In this document: piece by piece, positions 1 through 8,399 of the stretch
How the letters are laid out: each line of letters opens with the position of its first letter
How positions within the stretch are numbered: position 1 is the first letter of the stretch
Assembly (NCBI GenBank): GCA_019637295.1
Contig: JAHBVX010000009.1
Span: forward strand, 248,001 to 312,000
DNA length: 64,000 nucleotides
Reading direction: 5' to 3'
From: Polyangiaceae bacterium
Lineage (GTDB): Bacteria > Myxococcota_A > Polyangia > Polyangiales > Polyangiaceae
The notes under the pieces: model-generated
Seen by the model: the letters and a program-made list of their open reading frames with translations, nothing else
The model's database searches: none
Told to the model about the DNA's origin: nothing
Program-made: the position numbers and the translations under genes

Positions 1-1289
1 CCGCGTTCGCGCTCACCGAGCAAGCGTCGGGCACGGACGCAGGGACCATCCGGACGCATGCCGAGCTCGATCCGGCCACCGGCAACTACCTGCTCGGCGG
101 TGAGAAGCCGTGGGTGACGAACGGCGCCGAGGCCGAGTTGTTCACGGTGTTCGCTCGTACCAGCCGGCCCGACGAGGGCCACAAGCCTCGACTCACCGCG
201 TTCTTGGTCGAGCGTGGAGCTGGCGTGTCCACCGGCGAGCGTCTCGAGACGCTGGGCGTGCGGGGTGTGAGCGTGACGCCGCTGAACCTGGACGGCGTGA
301 CCCTGGGCAAGGAAGCCGTTCTCGGTGATGCGGGTCGCGGCTATCGGGTGGCCGTGGCCGTGCTGAACGACGCGCGTATTGCGCTGGCGGCTTCGAACTT
401 CGGTCAGGCTCGCGCGCTGCTCGATCGCACGGTGCGGCATGTGGCCAAGCGGCGCAGCTTCGGTCGCGCCATCGGAGAGTTTCCCATCATCAAGGACAAG
501 ATCGCCAAGATGATGTCCGACTGCTACGCCGTCGAATCCATGATCTACTCGACCGCCGCGTTGGCCGATCAGGGCGTGGAGGACTACTCCCTCGAGAGCG
601 CCATTTGCCGCGTGGCCAGCGTGGAGTCCCTGTGGCGTGTGGTCAACGAGTCGCTCCACGTCGTCGCTGGGCGCGGGTACGTGGCGGGCGACGGCTTCGA
701 GCGCAGCCTGCGGGATGCGCGGGTGGGGTTCGTGCTCGACGGGACCAACGAGACCCTGCGCTGCTTCATCGCCCTGGCGGGTCTGAGGGGGCCCGGCTCG
801 CGCCTGGAGGAGGTGGAGAGCGCGATGCTCGAGCCGCTCAAGGGCTTCGGGCTGCTTCGTCGCTTCGCACCCCGGCGGGTGCGCGAGGCGCTCCGACGCG
901 AGCGGCTGACCCGAGCCTCTCCGCTCTTGGGGCGGGAAGCGGTGATGTTCGAAGAGTGCGTCGACGCGCTGCAGGAGGCCTCCCTGCGCGTGCTCCGCGA
1001 GCATGGCCGCGAGATCGCGGAGATCCAGTATGCTCAGAAGCGCCTCGCCAACGTGGCCATCGATCTGTACGCGCTCGCCGCCTGCCTGGCGCGCACCACG
1101 CTGGCGCTCGACAACCGCGGGGAGACCGGCGCCCGGCGGGAGCTGGATCTGACCACCATGTTCGCCTCCGCCGCCCACGCGCGGATGAAGTCACACCTCA
1201 AGCGCCTGTTCACCAATGACGACGAGCTGCGCAAGCTGATCGCCGCGCGCGCCTACACCGACGGCGGTTATCCCTTCGAAGTGGTCTGA
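1..1289 (+). CDS. Acyl-CoA dehydrogenase, 5'-truncated
   Basis: The reading frame is open from the window edge, so the N-terminus is missing; at least 429 residues are present. Near the visible start it reads AFALTEQASGTDAG, the FAD/substrate-loop signature of acyl-CoA dehydrogenases, followed by GEKPWVTNGAEAELF. Further motifs include RRSFGRAIGEFPIIKDKIAKM (first residues of the C-terminal helical domain) and DARVGFVLDGTNETLR. About 180 residues follow the usual catalytic core, as in the VLCAD/ACAD9-like branch with an extra C-terminal helical domain. Expected reaction: FAD-dependent alpha,beta-dehydrogenation of an acyl-CoA, passing electrons to ETF. It converges on bufC with a 12-bp gap and no visible terminator. 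Chain-length specificity cannot be told from the sequence. Confidence 0.93.
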   Translation, partial: AFALTEQASGTDAGTIRTHAELDPATGNYLLGGEKPWVTNGAEAELFTVFARTSRPDEGHKPRLTAFLVERGAGVSTGERLETLGVRGVSVTPLNLDGVTLGKEAVLGDAGRGYRVAVAVLNDARIALAASNFGQARALLDRTVRHVAKRRSFGRAIGEFPIIKDKIAKMMSDCYAVESMIYSTAALADQGVEDYSLESAICRVASVESLWRVVNESLHVVAGRGYVAGDGFERSLRDARVGFVLDGTNETLRCFIALAGLRGPGSRLEEVESAMLEPLKGFGLLRRFAPRRVREALRRERLTRASPLLGREAVMFEECVDALQEASLRVLREHGREIAEIQYAQKRLANVAIDLYALAACLARTTLALDNRGETGARRELDLTTMFASAAHARMKSHLKRLFTNDDELRKLIAARAYTDGGYPFEVV

Positions 1290-1301
1290 GGTTCCCACGA
1301 T

Positions 1302-2117
1302 CTAGGCGAGCTCTACGCCCGTGAGCCAACCCCGGGCGGCGAAGTGGCCGAACCAGGAGCCCAGCTCCGACTCCACCCGCGCCTCCGCCTCGGGACCAAG
1401 CGCGATCACGGCCTCGGTGGCCCGAAGCAGCGCCTGGCCGCGCGCGAGCCCCGACAAGAGAACGAACTCGGCCCGGTCGAGGCGCTCGTGCCGGAGGTTC
1501 CGATCGCTGCCGCGGTACACCACCACGAGGTGCGCCTCCCCCCGCGCGGGAAGCTCGGGGTCCTCTCCCAGGCGGATCTGGCGGCGCAGCGCCGGGGCGG
1601 GGAAGTCGAGCTCGAGCAGCCGCACCGACGGCGCCACGAGCAGACGAGCCCGCTCCCAGGCGTGCTCGGGGATCTGCGCCAGCGTGCTGGGATCGAGCGG
1701 GGCGCTGTCCACGGCGTCGAAGACCTCGACGTAGGCCCACTCGGTCGCCGCGAGGTCGGCGCTCAGCGAGTGGTGCGGCAGCCAGCTGGCAGACCGCACG
1801 AACTCGGGCAGCCGCGCGCCGAGGTCGCGCAGCGTGAACGAGCTCGGCGGGTGCGCGGCGAGGTACTCCTCCACCAGCCGCTCCCAGGCTTGCTGCTCAA
1901 TCACGTGGGCCAGGGCCTCGAAGTCCTCGAGCAGCGCGCCGGTGTGTCGGAGCCAGAACTGCTCCCGGTAGGTCTCGAGCTGTGCCTCCGGCGCGACGCG
2001 CTCGTTCCCCGTGAAGCGAGCGCGCGCCGCGGCGACCTGTGCAGGGTCCCGCTCGACGGCGCGGCGCCGCGTCAGCGCGTCGCTCATCCAGCGCTGGAGC
2101 TCGCTCAGGTCGGTCAC
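1302..2117 (-). CDS. bufC: BufC-like RiPP partner protein (DUF2063 N-terminal domain)
   Basis: 271 residues. The first about 110 residues match the HvfC/BufC N-terminal (DUF2063) pattern: an N-terminal helix containing LQRWMSDAL, then YREQFWLRHTGALLEDF at residues 50-66 and LRDLGARLPEFV near 97-107. The C-terminal half is an alpha/beta domain without clear catalytic motifs, as expected of a precursor-recognition domain. In characterised MNIO systems this partner binds the leader of the precursor and presents it to the BufB enzyme. Its ATG overlaps the bufB stop codon by 4 bp (ATGA), so the two are very probably translationally coupled. The family and its place in the operon are well supported; leader recognition in this strain is inferred. 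Confidence 0.88.
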   Translation of the reverse strand: MTDLSELQRWMSDALTRRRAVERDPAQVAAARARFTGNERVAPEAQLETYREQFWLRHTGALLEDFEALAHVIEQQAWERLVEEYLAAHPPSSFTLRDLGARLPEFVRSASWLPHHSLSADLAATEWAYVEVFDAVDSAPLDPSTLAQIPEHAWERARLLVAPSVRLLELDFPAPALRRQIRLGEDPELPARGEAHLVVVYRGSDRNLRHERLDRAEFVLLSGLARGQALLRATEAVIALGPEAEARVESELGSWFGHFAARGWLTGVELA

Positions 2118-3106
2118 GAGCGCTCCTCGTGCGCGACGCCTTCTCGGGGGCCGCCCTGCTTCCAGCCGGGGCTCGCCCGCCTCGTGTCCTGCTCGCGCAC
2201 GATGCGGTAGCGCTCGGGCCTGGCCGGGACGGCGGACGCGTCCAGGCCCAGGGCCGAGCGCCGCGCGCGGGCCGCCAGCGCGCCGTCACGCACCGCCCGC
2301 GCCCGCTCGACCTCCGCCAGCAGCTCCTCGAGCGGCGGGATGTCCTCGTCCCACTCGATCAGCGTGGAGACTGGACCCGCGAGCTCAATCGTCTCGCGGT
2401 ACAGATCCAGCACGATGTCCAGCGCCGGGCCGGAGTGCGTGTCCAGGAGGTACCGTCCGAGGTTGGTGTGGCCCGCCAGGTGGATCTGCACGATGCGCTC
2501 GTGCGGCACGTTGCGCACGAACTCGTAGGGATCGAAGTCGTGGTTGTAGGCCGAGACGTACACGTTGTTCACGTCGAACATCAGCCCGATGTCGGCGCGC
2601 TCGGCGACCTCCGAGATGAACTCCCACTCGGGCATGGAGCTCTCCCGGTAGGTCAGGTAGCTCGAGGTGTTCTCGAGCGCCAGCGGGCGCCCGAGGAAGT
2701 CTTGGATGCGCTTGGCGCGCGTCACGACGCGTTCGATCGCCTCGGGGGTGTAGGGCAGCGGCAACAGATCGTGCAGCTCCGTTCCACCGGCGCGGCACCA
2801 GCAGAAGTGATCGCTCACCCAGGGCGACTTGATGCGGTCGGCCAGGTCGCGCAGGGCGGTCAGGTACTCGCGCGCGGGCTCCTCCGGGCTGCCGATGCCG
2901 AGGCTCACGCCGTGCTGCACCAGCGGATAGCGCTCGGCGATCTGCTCCAGGTGATAGCGAGGCTTCCCGCCGGCCAGCATGAAGTTCTCGCTGATGACCT
3001 CGAAGAAGTCCACGGCGGGCTGGCGCTGCAAGATGTCGCGATAGTGCGGCACCCGCAGGCCCGCGCCCACGCCGAGATCCGGGAGTCCGAGTCGAGAACG
3101 GGTCAT
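2114..3106 (-). CDS. bufB: BufB, multinuclear non-heme iron-dependent oxidase (MNIO, DUF692)
   Basis: 330 residues with a TIM-barrel DUF692 pattern. Candidate iron ligands are all present: H65 in QHGVSLG, D99-H100 in SDHFCW, E145 in ALENTSSY, D178 in FDVNNVYV, H209 and H213 in IHLAGH, and E251/D253 in EWDEDIP. MNIO enzymes use two or three irons and O2 to rearrange cysteine residues of a ribosomal peptide into heterocycles; bufferin family members make thiooxazoles that bind copper. An in-frame extension upstream exists, but the ATG at 3106 gives the usual N-terminus (LGLPDLGVGAGLR), so I chose it. It lies downstream of bufA, after a strong hairpin, and overlaps bufC. Confidence 0.92.
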   Translation of the reverse strand: MTRSRLGLPDLGVGAGLRVPHYRDILQRQPAVDFFEVISENFMLAGGKPRYHLEQIAERYPLVQHGVSLGIGSPEEPAREYLTALRDLADRIKSPWVSDHFCWCRAGGTELHDLLPLPYTPEAIERVVTRAKRIQDFLGRPLALENTSSYLTYRESSMPEWEFISEVAERADIGLMFDVNNVYVSAYNHDFDPYEFVRNVPHERIVQIHLAGHTNLGRYLLDTHSGPALDIVLDLYRETIELAGPVSTLIEWDEDIPPLEELLAEVERARAVRDGALAARARRSALGLDASAVPARPERYRIVREQDTRRASPGWKQGGPREGVAHEERS

Positions 3107-3124
3107 GGTCGAACGTAACGAAAC

Positions 3125-3155
3125 GACCCGCGTGAGAGGGACTCCCACGCGGGTC
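3125..3155 (-). terminator. Hairpin between bufA and bufB, possible attenuator
   Basis: Perfect 10-bp stem (GACCCGCGTG, 3125-3134, with CACGCGGGTC, 3146-3155), extendable by three inner pairs. Read leftward it is followed by GTTTCGTTACG, a weak T-rich tail. Its place between a small precursor gene and its modifying enzymes suggests partial termination or mRNA stabilisation, giving more bufA than bufBC message. This role is inferred. Confidence 0.55.
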
Positions 3156-3182
3156 TCTGGTCTCAGTCGATGGGGCTGGCGG

Positions 3183-3440
3183 TCACTTGGGACAGTGCGC
3201 GTTGCAGCCGCCCTTGCTCTTGCACTCGTTCTTGCCAGCGCAGTCGTTCTTGCCCTCGACGGCGCAGCCGCCCTTTTGTGCGCACTCGTTCTGGCCTTTG
3301 CAGCACGCCTTGGCGCCCGCCGCGGCACCGGCCGGATCCGCGGCGTCCGGGGTCTGGCTGCCGCCGCACGCGCTCAGGGCGCCGAGCATGAGGCCAGTGG
3401 ACGCTGCTGCTGCGATTGTCTTGGAAAGATTGAGTGCCAT
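3183..3440 (-). CDS. bufA: Bufferin-type RiPP precursor peptide, lipoprotein-like
   Basis: 85 residues. Residues 1-24 form an export signal ending in the lipobox LSAC, so the peptide may be lipidated, which differs from a plain cleaved Sec signal. After a short Ala/Pro linker comes a Lys/Gly/Cys-rich core with eight cysteines in repeated contexts: KACCKGQNEC, QKGGC, EGKNDC, AGKNEC, KSKGGC, NAHC. The KN[ED]C motif is typical of BufA precursors whose cysteines are modified by a BufB-type enzyme. Placement immediately upstream of bufB-bufC confirms the context. A strong ribosome-binding site (CAGGAG) lies at 3450-3455. The known role of bufferins is periplasmic copper binding; metal and modified residues in this peptide are unknown. 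Confidence 0.87.
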   Translation of the reverse strand: MALNLSKTIAAAASTGLMLGALSACGGSQTPDAADPAGAAAGAKACCKGQNECAQKGGCAVEGKNDCAGKNECKSKGGCNAHCPK

Positions 3441-3553
3441 GAATCGATTCTCCTGTTGTCTTGGTCAGTCCGGTGAAGGGTGACGACACCCGGTAGCGCC
3501 CCCAGGGAGGGCCACGGGTGTTCCCCATACGGGGCCTCGACGAGTTCAGTTTC

Positions 3554-3581
3554 GACGAAGCCGGGTGAGTCTATCCGTTAC
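3554..3581 (-). promoter_or_regulatory. Possible ECF-type promoter for the buf operon
   Basis: Read leftward, GTAACGG (3575-3581) and CGTC (3554-3557) are separated by about 17-18 bases, resembling ECF sigma -35/-10 elements. It lies about 114 bp upstream of the bufA start. The leader between them contains an inverted repeat (ACACCCG 3486-3492 with CGGGTGT 3515-3521). Bufferin operons in other bacteria are known to be under ECF control. The match is short and could be chance in this GC-rich sequence. Confidence 0.28.
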
Positions 3582-3663
3582 GATACCTGGGCGGCCAGAG
3601 TCGGCTCAACTTTCCTCCGACCAGCGCTGGTACGACTGTGGCAGCATCTCGGATCGACAGCCC

Positions 3664-5037
3664 ATGTGGCCCACATCCTCGCACCCCCGCGCCTTTCACG
3701 AGCGACGCCAACGGCTAGTAGCCCGATTCCCTGGGCCGGTCTTGCTGCCCGCGGGTTCGTCGCGGCCTCGCAACTTCCCGGCGAATCGCTACGCGTTTCG
3801 CGCGGAGAGCCACTTCCTGTATTTCGTGGGCCGCGGCGTCGAAGACGCGGCGCTGCTCGTCACGGACGGGACGGCCACGCTGTTCGCGCCGGAGCCGGAC
3901 CCGGAGGCCGCCGTGTGGACGGGCCCGACGCCCTCCCTCGAGCAGCTGTCGGAGCAGCTCGGGCTCGAGGTGCGTCCGCTGGCGGAGCTCAGTCCACCAC
4001 CGAACACCGCCACGCTCCCGCCGCAGGACTTGCCCTCGGCGTTCTGGCTCGCGGAGCTGCTCGGTCGGGATCTGGAGGCGGGTGACGGGGCCAACCTCGA
4101 GGGCGTTGACGCCGGGCTCGCGGACGCGATCGTCGACGTGCGCTTGCGTCACGACGCGGCGGCCATCGCGCAGCTGGAGCAAGCGGCGGTCGTGACCGTC
4201 GCGGCGCACCGCGCCGGCATGGCCCGGACCCGCCCGGGCCTGCGCGAGGCGGCCGTGCGCGCCGCGATGGAAGCGGAGATCATCGCGCAGGGCATGACGA
4301 CGAGCTACGGCTCGATCGTCACCGTCCATGGCGAGGTGCTCCACAACGAGCGCCACGATGGCCTGCTGGGTCCGGGCGATCTCGTGCTCGCGGACGTGGG
4401 CGCGGAGACACCGGAAGGGTGGGCGGGGGACGTGACGCGTACCTGGCCGGTGAGTGGTCGCTTCCTCTCCGAGCAGCGCGAGCTGTACGAGCTGGTCCTG
4501 GCGGCCCAGCGCGCGGCCATCGACGCCGTGCGTCCGGGGGTCCGCTACCTGGACGTGCACCGCACGGCAGGTCGCGTGCTGGTGAGCGGCTTGACCGAGC
4601 TGGGGATCTTGCGCGGAGAAGTCGAGGAGCTGTTGCAGCGGGGCGCGGGGGCACTCTTCTTTCCACACGGCATCGGCCATCTGTTGGGGCTCGACGTGCA
4701 CGACATGGAAGATCTCGGCGACCGCGCGGGGTACGCGCCGGGGCGCGAGCGCTCCGACCGACCCGGGGATCGCTACCTGCGGCTCGACCGGGACCTCGAG
4801 CCGGGGATGGTCGTCACCATCGAGCCGGGCTTCTATCGGATCGAGCGCATCCTCGAGCGAGCTGAGGAGGTCGGCGAGCTCGAGGACGCGCTGCGCCGGG
4901 ACGTGCTCGGAAAGTACGCCTCCGTGCGCGGTATCCGCATCGAGGACGACGTCCTCGTCACCGATGGCGCTGCGCGGGTGCTGACCGACGCGCTGCCGAA
5001 GACCGCGGACGAGATCGAGGCGCTGGTCGGAGCGTGA
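3664..5037 (+). CDS. pepP: Xaa-Pro aminopeptidase (aminopeptidase P, M24B)
   Basis: 457 residues from the ATG at 3664. Residues 1-130 form the aminopeptidase P N-terminal domain (FHERRQRL, LYFVGRGVEDAALLV). The pita-bread catalytic domain has the expected dimetal ligands: D244 in ADVGAE, D256 in GDVTRTWPV, H339 in PHGIGHLLGLDVHD, E387 in TIEPGFY and E427 in IRIEDDVLV. It removes the N-terminal residue from peptides with proline at position two, in the cytoplasm. An in-frame start about 100 bp upstream adds a low-quality extension and was not used. It is divergent from bufA (223 bp between starts) and converges on the NamZ-like gene with a 4-bp gap. Confidence 0.93.
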   Translation: MWPTSSHPRAFHERRQRLVARFPGPVLLPAGSSRPRNFPANRYAFRAESHFLYFVGRGVEDAALLVTDGTATLFAPEPDPEAAVWTGPTPSLEQLSEQLGLEVRPLAELSPPPNTATLPPQDLPSAFWLAELLGRDLEAGDGANLEGVDAGLADAIVDVRLRHDAAAIAQLEQAAVVTVAAHRAGMARTRPGLREAAVRAAMEAEIIAQGMTTSYGSIVTVHGEVLHNERHDGLLGPGDLVLADVGAETPEGWAGDVTRTWPVSGRFLSEQRELYELVLAAQRAAIDAVRPGVRYLDVHRTAGRVLVSGLTELGILRGEVEELLQRGAGALFFPHGIGHLLGLDVHDMEDLGDRAGYAPGRERSDRPGDRYLRLDRDLEPGMVVTIEPGFYRIERILERAEEVGELEDALRRDVLGKYASVRGIRIEDDVLVTDGAARVLTDALPKTADEIEALVGA

Positions 5038-5041
5038 GCTG

Positions 5042-6256
5042 CTACGCCTGAGCGGCGAGCACCCGGGCTTCGGCGCGAAGCACCTCGTCGCGCCACTCGC
5101 TCGGCACCGGCTGCAGGAGCTCGACCAGCTCTTCGGGGCTGCCGCCTCGCTCGAGCAAGGCGCGAGCGTCGGGGCCGCCGGTGAGCAGGTCGAACGCGGG
5201 CTTCTCGGTCTCGAACTCGTAAGGACGGTCCAGGAACACGAACTGCTCCGGCGCCAAGGAGCGCGCTAGCGCGATCAGCGTCGCGTAGGTGCTCACGGGC
5301 TTGAAGCTGGTCGGGTCGGTCACCTGCAAGAGGACCCCGCTGCAGATCGAGCCGGCGTGCTTCTCGAAGGTGGGGCGGAATCGCGCCGGGCGGACCTGAA
5401 AGCCCGGCAGGCCTCGGGCGCCGAGCTCCCGGCAGAGCAGCTCGCCGTTCAGGAACGGCGCGCCGACGAGCTGGAAGGGCAAGGTCGTCCCGCGGCCCTC
5501 GGACAGGTTCGTGCCCTCGAGCAGGCAACCGCCCGGATACACCAGCGCCGTCTCGACGGTAGGCATGTTGGGCGAGGGTGGTGAGAACGGACGGTGCCAC
5601 GCCGCGGCGGTGCGCTGACGCTCCCAGCCGATGCAAGGCACGATGCTGAGCGCGCCATCGGGACCGAGGGGGCGGCCGTCCCGCTCCAGGAACAACGCCA
5701 GCAGCTCACCGACGGTCAAGGCGTGACGAATGGGGAGGGGTTCGAGTCCGACGAACGAACAGTAGTCCTGCCGCTGGGGCGCGCCCTCGAGCGTGGCCGG
5801 ATCCCCCGCGATGGGGTTGGGTCGATCGAGCACGACGCTGTGGACCCCGGCCGCCGCCGCGGCGCGCAGCGCGAGCAGCGCCGTCCAGACGTAGGTGTAG
5901 TAGCGACTGCCGACGTCGACCAGATCGACGACCAACACGTCGAGCTGCGCCAGGTCCTCCGGCTTGGGGGTGAGCGAGTCACGCGCCCTGCCGTACAAGC
6001 TGACGACGCGCGGACCGGCCTCGTCCTGCTCCGGATCGGCGACCGCCTCCTCGGCCTGGGCCAAGCCGTCGAGCCCGTGCTCCGGTGCGAACACGAGCGA
6101 CGGCGCGGCGCCGAGCTCGTCCAGCACCGCGATCGCCGAGCGGCCGCGGCGATCCACGGCGGCCGCGTGGGTGAGTAATCCGACCCGGGCGTCCCGCAGG
6201 CGACGTCTCAGGGCTCCTCGTGTTCCAGCGGTCAGCTGGTCCAGACCACAGCGCAT
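5042..6256 (-). CDS. namZ: NamZ-like exo-beta-N-acetylmuramidase (DUF1343)
   Basis: 404 residues from the ATG at 6256. Motifs typical of the DUF1343/NamZ family are present: RVGLLTHAAAVD, FAPEHGLDG, VDVGSRYYTYVWT, VLDRPNPIAGD, SPNMPTVETALVYPGGCLLEGTNLSEGRGTT-type segments, and RPARFRPTF. NamZ enzymes release N-acetylmuramic acid from the non-reducing end of peptidoglycan fragments. No clear signal peptide is visible with this start; an upstream in-frame start would add 18 residues without creating one, so localisation is uncertain. It may take part in cell-wall recycling or prey wall digestion. It is transcribed leftward, divergent from the response regulator gene. Confidence 0.88.
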   Translation of the reverse strand: MRCGLDQLTAGTRGALRRRLRDARVGLLTHAAAVDRRGRSAIAVLDELGAAPSLVFAPEHGLDGLAQAEEAVADPEQDEAGPRVVSLYGRARDSLTPKPEDLAQLDVLVVDLVDVGSRYYTYVWTALLALRAAAAAGVHSVVLDRPNPIAGDPATLEGAPQRQDYCSFVGLEPLPIRHALTVGELLALFLERDGRPLGPDGALSIVPCIGWERQRTAAAWHRPFSPPSPNMPTVETALVYPGGCLLEGTNLSEGRGTTLPFQLVGAPFLNGELLCRELGARGLPGFQVRPARFRPTFEKHAGSICSGVLLQVTDPTSFKPVSTYATLIALARSLAPEQFVFLDRPYEFETEKPAFDLLTGGPDARALLERGGSPEELVELLQPVPSEWRDEVLRAEARVLAAQA

Positions 6257-6352
6257 GGGGGCTGAGTAGCAGATTCTCGCCGCAGGCAGTGGCCCAGGCG
6301 AGGTACGCAACTATTGCGGTCAGTTGGAGTATCGAGTAGACTTTTTTTCACA

Positions 6353-7717
6353 GTGCGACGAGTTCTGGTGGTCGACGACGAGGAGAACCTGCGCTTGGTG
6401 CTGCGTACGCTGCTCAAGCGCAACGGCTACGAGGTCGAGACCGCGGGGAGTGGGGAGGAAGCGCTCGGGCTGGTCGACTCCTTCGGGCCCGACGTGGTGC
6501 TCACGGACGTGCGCATGCCGCGCATGGGGGGACTCGACTTGCTGGCCACCCTCAAGGCCAAGGGCAACGACGCGACCGTGATCGTGATGAGCGCCTACGG
6601 CAACACGGACCAAGCCATCGAAGCGCTCAAGGCAGGCGCCTACGACTACGTGCAGAAGCCGTTCAAGCCCGACGAGATCGTCCTGGCGCTACGCAAGGCG
6701 GAGGAACGCGAGCGACTTCGGCGCGAGAACCGCGCGCTTCGCGACGAGATCCGCAAGGAGAACAAGTTCGAGGAGATCCTCGCCAAGAGCGCGAGCATGC
6801 AGGCGATCTTCCGCACCATCACCAAGATCGCCGACTACAAGACCACGGTGCTCATTAGCGGGGAGAGCGGAGTGGGCAAGGAGCTGGTAGCCCGCGCGAT
6901 CCACCAGCGTTCGAGCCGCTGCGGCGGCCCCTTCGTGCCCGTCAACTGCGGTGCCATCCCCGAGAATCTGCTGGAGAGCGAGCTGTTCGGGCACAAGAAG
7001 GGCGCCTTCACGGACGCCGTGTCGGACCGGCGGGGCCTGTTCGAAGAGGCGAGCGGAGGCACGCTGTTCCTGGACGAAATCGGCGAGCTGCCGCTGGGAC
7101 TCCAGGTGAAACTGCTGCGGGTGCTGGAGGACGAGAAGATCCGGCGCGTCGGTGACACGCGTGACGTCCAGGTGGACGTGCGCATCGTCACGGCCACTCA
7201 CCGAGACCTCACCGCCGAGACCAAGGCCGGGCGCTTTCGGGAGGATCTGTTCTATCGTCTGAACGTGCTCGCCATCCACGTCCCGCCGTTGCGGGACCGG
7301 CGCGAAGACATCGCGCTGTTGGTCGAGTACTTCCTGACTCGCAACAACGTGCGGCTCGGCACCAGCATCAGCGGGCTCGACAGCGAATGTCGCCGACTCT
7401 TGTACGAGTACGGCTGGCCGGGTAACGTTCGCGAGCTGGAGAACACCATCGAGCGCGCGATGGTCCTCAGCGAGGGCGATCAGCTCGTCGCGTCCGACTT
7501 GCCCGATCGCATCCGGGAGGCGCGGGATCCGGTCCAGCTCCAGCTGCAGAGCGGAGAGCTGAGCGTCAAGAAGACCATGCGCATCATCGAGGAGATCCTG
7601 ATCCGACGAGCCCTGCAGAAGACTCGGGGCAACCGCACACGAGCCGCAGAAGTGCTGGAGATCAGCCATCGCGCGCTGCTGTACAAGATCAAGGACTACC
7701 TGATCACGGATCTGTGA
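6353..7717 (+). CDS. Sigma-54-dependent response regulator, NtrC family
   Basis: 454 residues from a GTG at 6353. A receiver domain (residues 1-118) has the acidic pocket D8-D9 and phosphoacceptor D52 in LTDVRMP. The AAA+ domain has Walker A GESGVGKE (170-177), the sigma-54 contact loop GAFTDA (217-222), Walker B GGTLFLDE (235-242) and the R-finger region [17 protein letters not shown] Fis-type helix-turn-helix closes the protein ([22 protein letters not shown]). It activates RNA polymerase with sigma-54 once phosphorylated. No histidine kinase is adjacent, so the partner is unknown. A TTG 39 bp upstream would add a non-conserved stretch, hence my start. Confidence 0.95.
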   Translation: MRRVLVVDDEENLRLVLRTLLKRNGYEVETAGSGEEALGLVDSFGPDVVLTDVRMPRMGGLDLLATLKAKGNDATVIVMSAYGNTDQAIEALKAGAYDYVQKPFKPDEIVLALRKAEERERLRRENRALRDEIRKENKFEEILAKSASMQAIFRTITKIADYKTTVLISGESGVGKELVARAIHQRSSRCGGPFVPVNCGAIPENLLESELFGHKKGAFTDAVSDRRGLFEEASGGTLFLDEIGELPLGLQVKLLRVLEDEKIRRVGDTRDVQVDVRIVTATHRDLTAETKAGRFREDLFYRLNVLAIHVPPLRDRREDIALLVEYFLTRNNVRLGTSISGLDSECRRLLYEYGWPGNVRELENTIERAMVLSEGDQLVASDLPDRIREARDPVQLQLQSGELSVKKTMRIIEEILIRRALQKTRGNRTRAAEVLEISHRALLYKIKDYLITDL

Positions 7718-7823
7718 GCCCTACCCCGGGAAACCAGCGAGTCCGGCCCGTTCCCGCGTCGCGAAAGCCCAGACTCCCGGCACGGGTTGGCGAGGCTGCC
7801 ATCCTGTGATGTACAATCCACCC

Positions 7824-8321
7824 ATGCGAAGCAAAGTCCTGGGGCTGGCGCTCTTCTACTTGGCGTGTGGGCCTTCTTACGGCGGGCAGGGGGTCAAGAC
7901 CCCCGAGGAGCTCATCGCCGAGCAGGAGGAGCTCGCGGAGGAACAAGACCGGGCCAGCAAAGGCAGCTCGAGCGGATCGGACGTCGAGACGGATCTCGAG
8001 AAGTCCAAGAAGTTCGATCACAAGCAGGCGGATCTGGAGCTCAAGCGCGCCGCGCGCTCCGGCGCCACGTGTCCCGGCGTGGTCACCGAGCAAGGGCCGA
8101 GCGGCAAGGCGTCGGTGCGGCTGGTGTTCGCCAACGATGGCCGCGTGAAGGAGGGGACCATCGCGGCGCCCTTCGACGGCACTCAGGTCGGTGGCTGCGT
8201 GCTCAACGCGATGACCAAGGTGGTGGTGCCCCGCTTCGTCGGCCCGGAGGAGACCATCGAGTGGGAGATCGAGGTCGAGGCCAAGCCCGAGCCTGCGCCG
8301 GATCCCAAGAAGAAGAAGTAG
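7824..8321 (+). CDS. Small lipoprotein with TonB/AgmX-like C-terminal domain
   Basis: 165 residues. The N-terminus MRSKVLGLALFYLACG is a short signal ending in a possible lipobox (YLAC). Residues about 30-75 are charged and probably coiled coil (EELIAEQEELAEEQDR). The C-terminal part, CPGVVTEQG through VRLVFANDGRVKEGTIAAPFDGTQVGGCVLNAMTKVVVPRF, resembles the TonB/AgmX C-terminal fold common in myxobacteria, with two cysteines that could form a disulfide. The tail is Lys-rich. It precedes the Ser/Thr kinase gene by 78 bp in the same direction and may share its regulation. Function is unknown; envelope location is inferred. Confidence 0.75.
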   Translation: MRSKVLGLALFYLACGPSYGGQGVKTPEELIAEQEELAEEQDRASKGSSSGSDVETDLEKSKKFDHKQADLELKRAARSGATCPGVVTEQGPSGKASVRLVFANDGRVKEGTIAAPFDGTQVGGCVLNAMTKVVVPRFVGPEETIEWEIEVEAKPEPAPDPKKKK

Positions 8322-8350
8322 CGGCCTCGGCCCCACGGCCAAGTAGATCC

Positions 8351-8367
8351 CGGCGCGGTGCGCGCCG
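8351..8367 (+). terminator. Short GC-rich hairpin between lipoprotein and kinase genes
   Basis: Perfect 7-bp stem CGGCGCG / CGCGCCG with loop GTG, followed by TCTAACACC rather than a clean T-run. It could be a weak terminator or a processing site between the two genes. Short GC-rich palindromes are common in such DNA, so confidence is low. Confidence 0.3.
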
Positions 8368-8399
8368 TCTAACACCCTAGCCCCGAGCGGCGTTGCCCG

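Noticed and set aside
2114-3328. Longer version of bufB beginning upstream of 3106
   Set aside because: The extra N-terminus would overlap the bufA end and is Arg/Ala low-complexity; the ATG at 3106 gives the normal family start.
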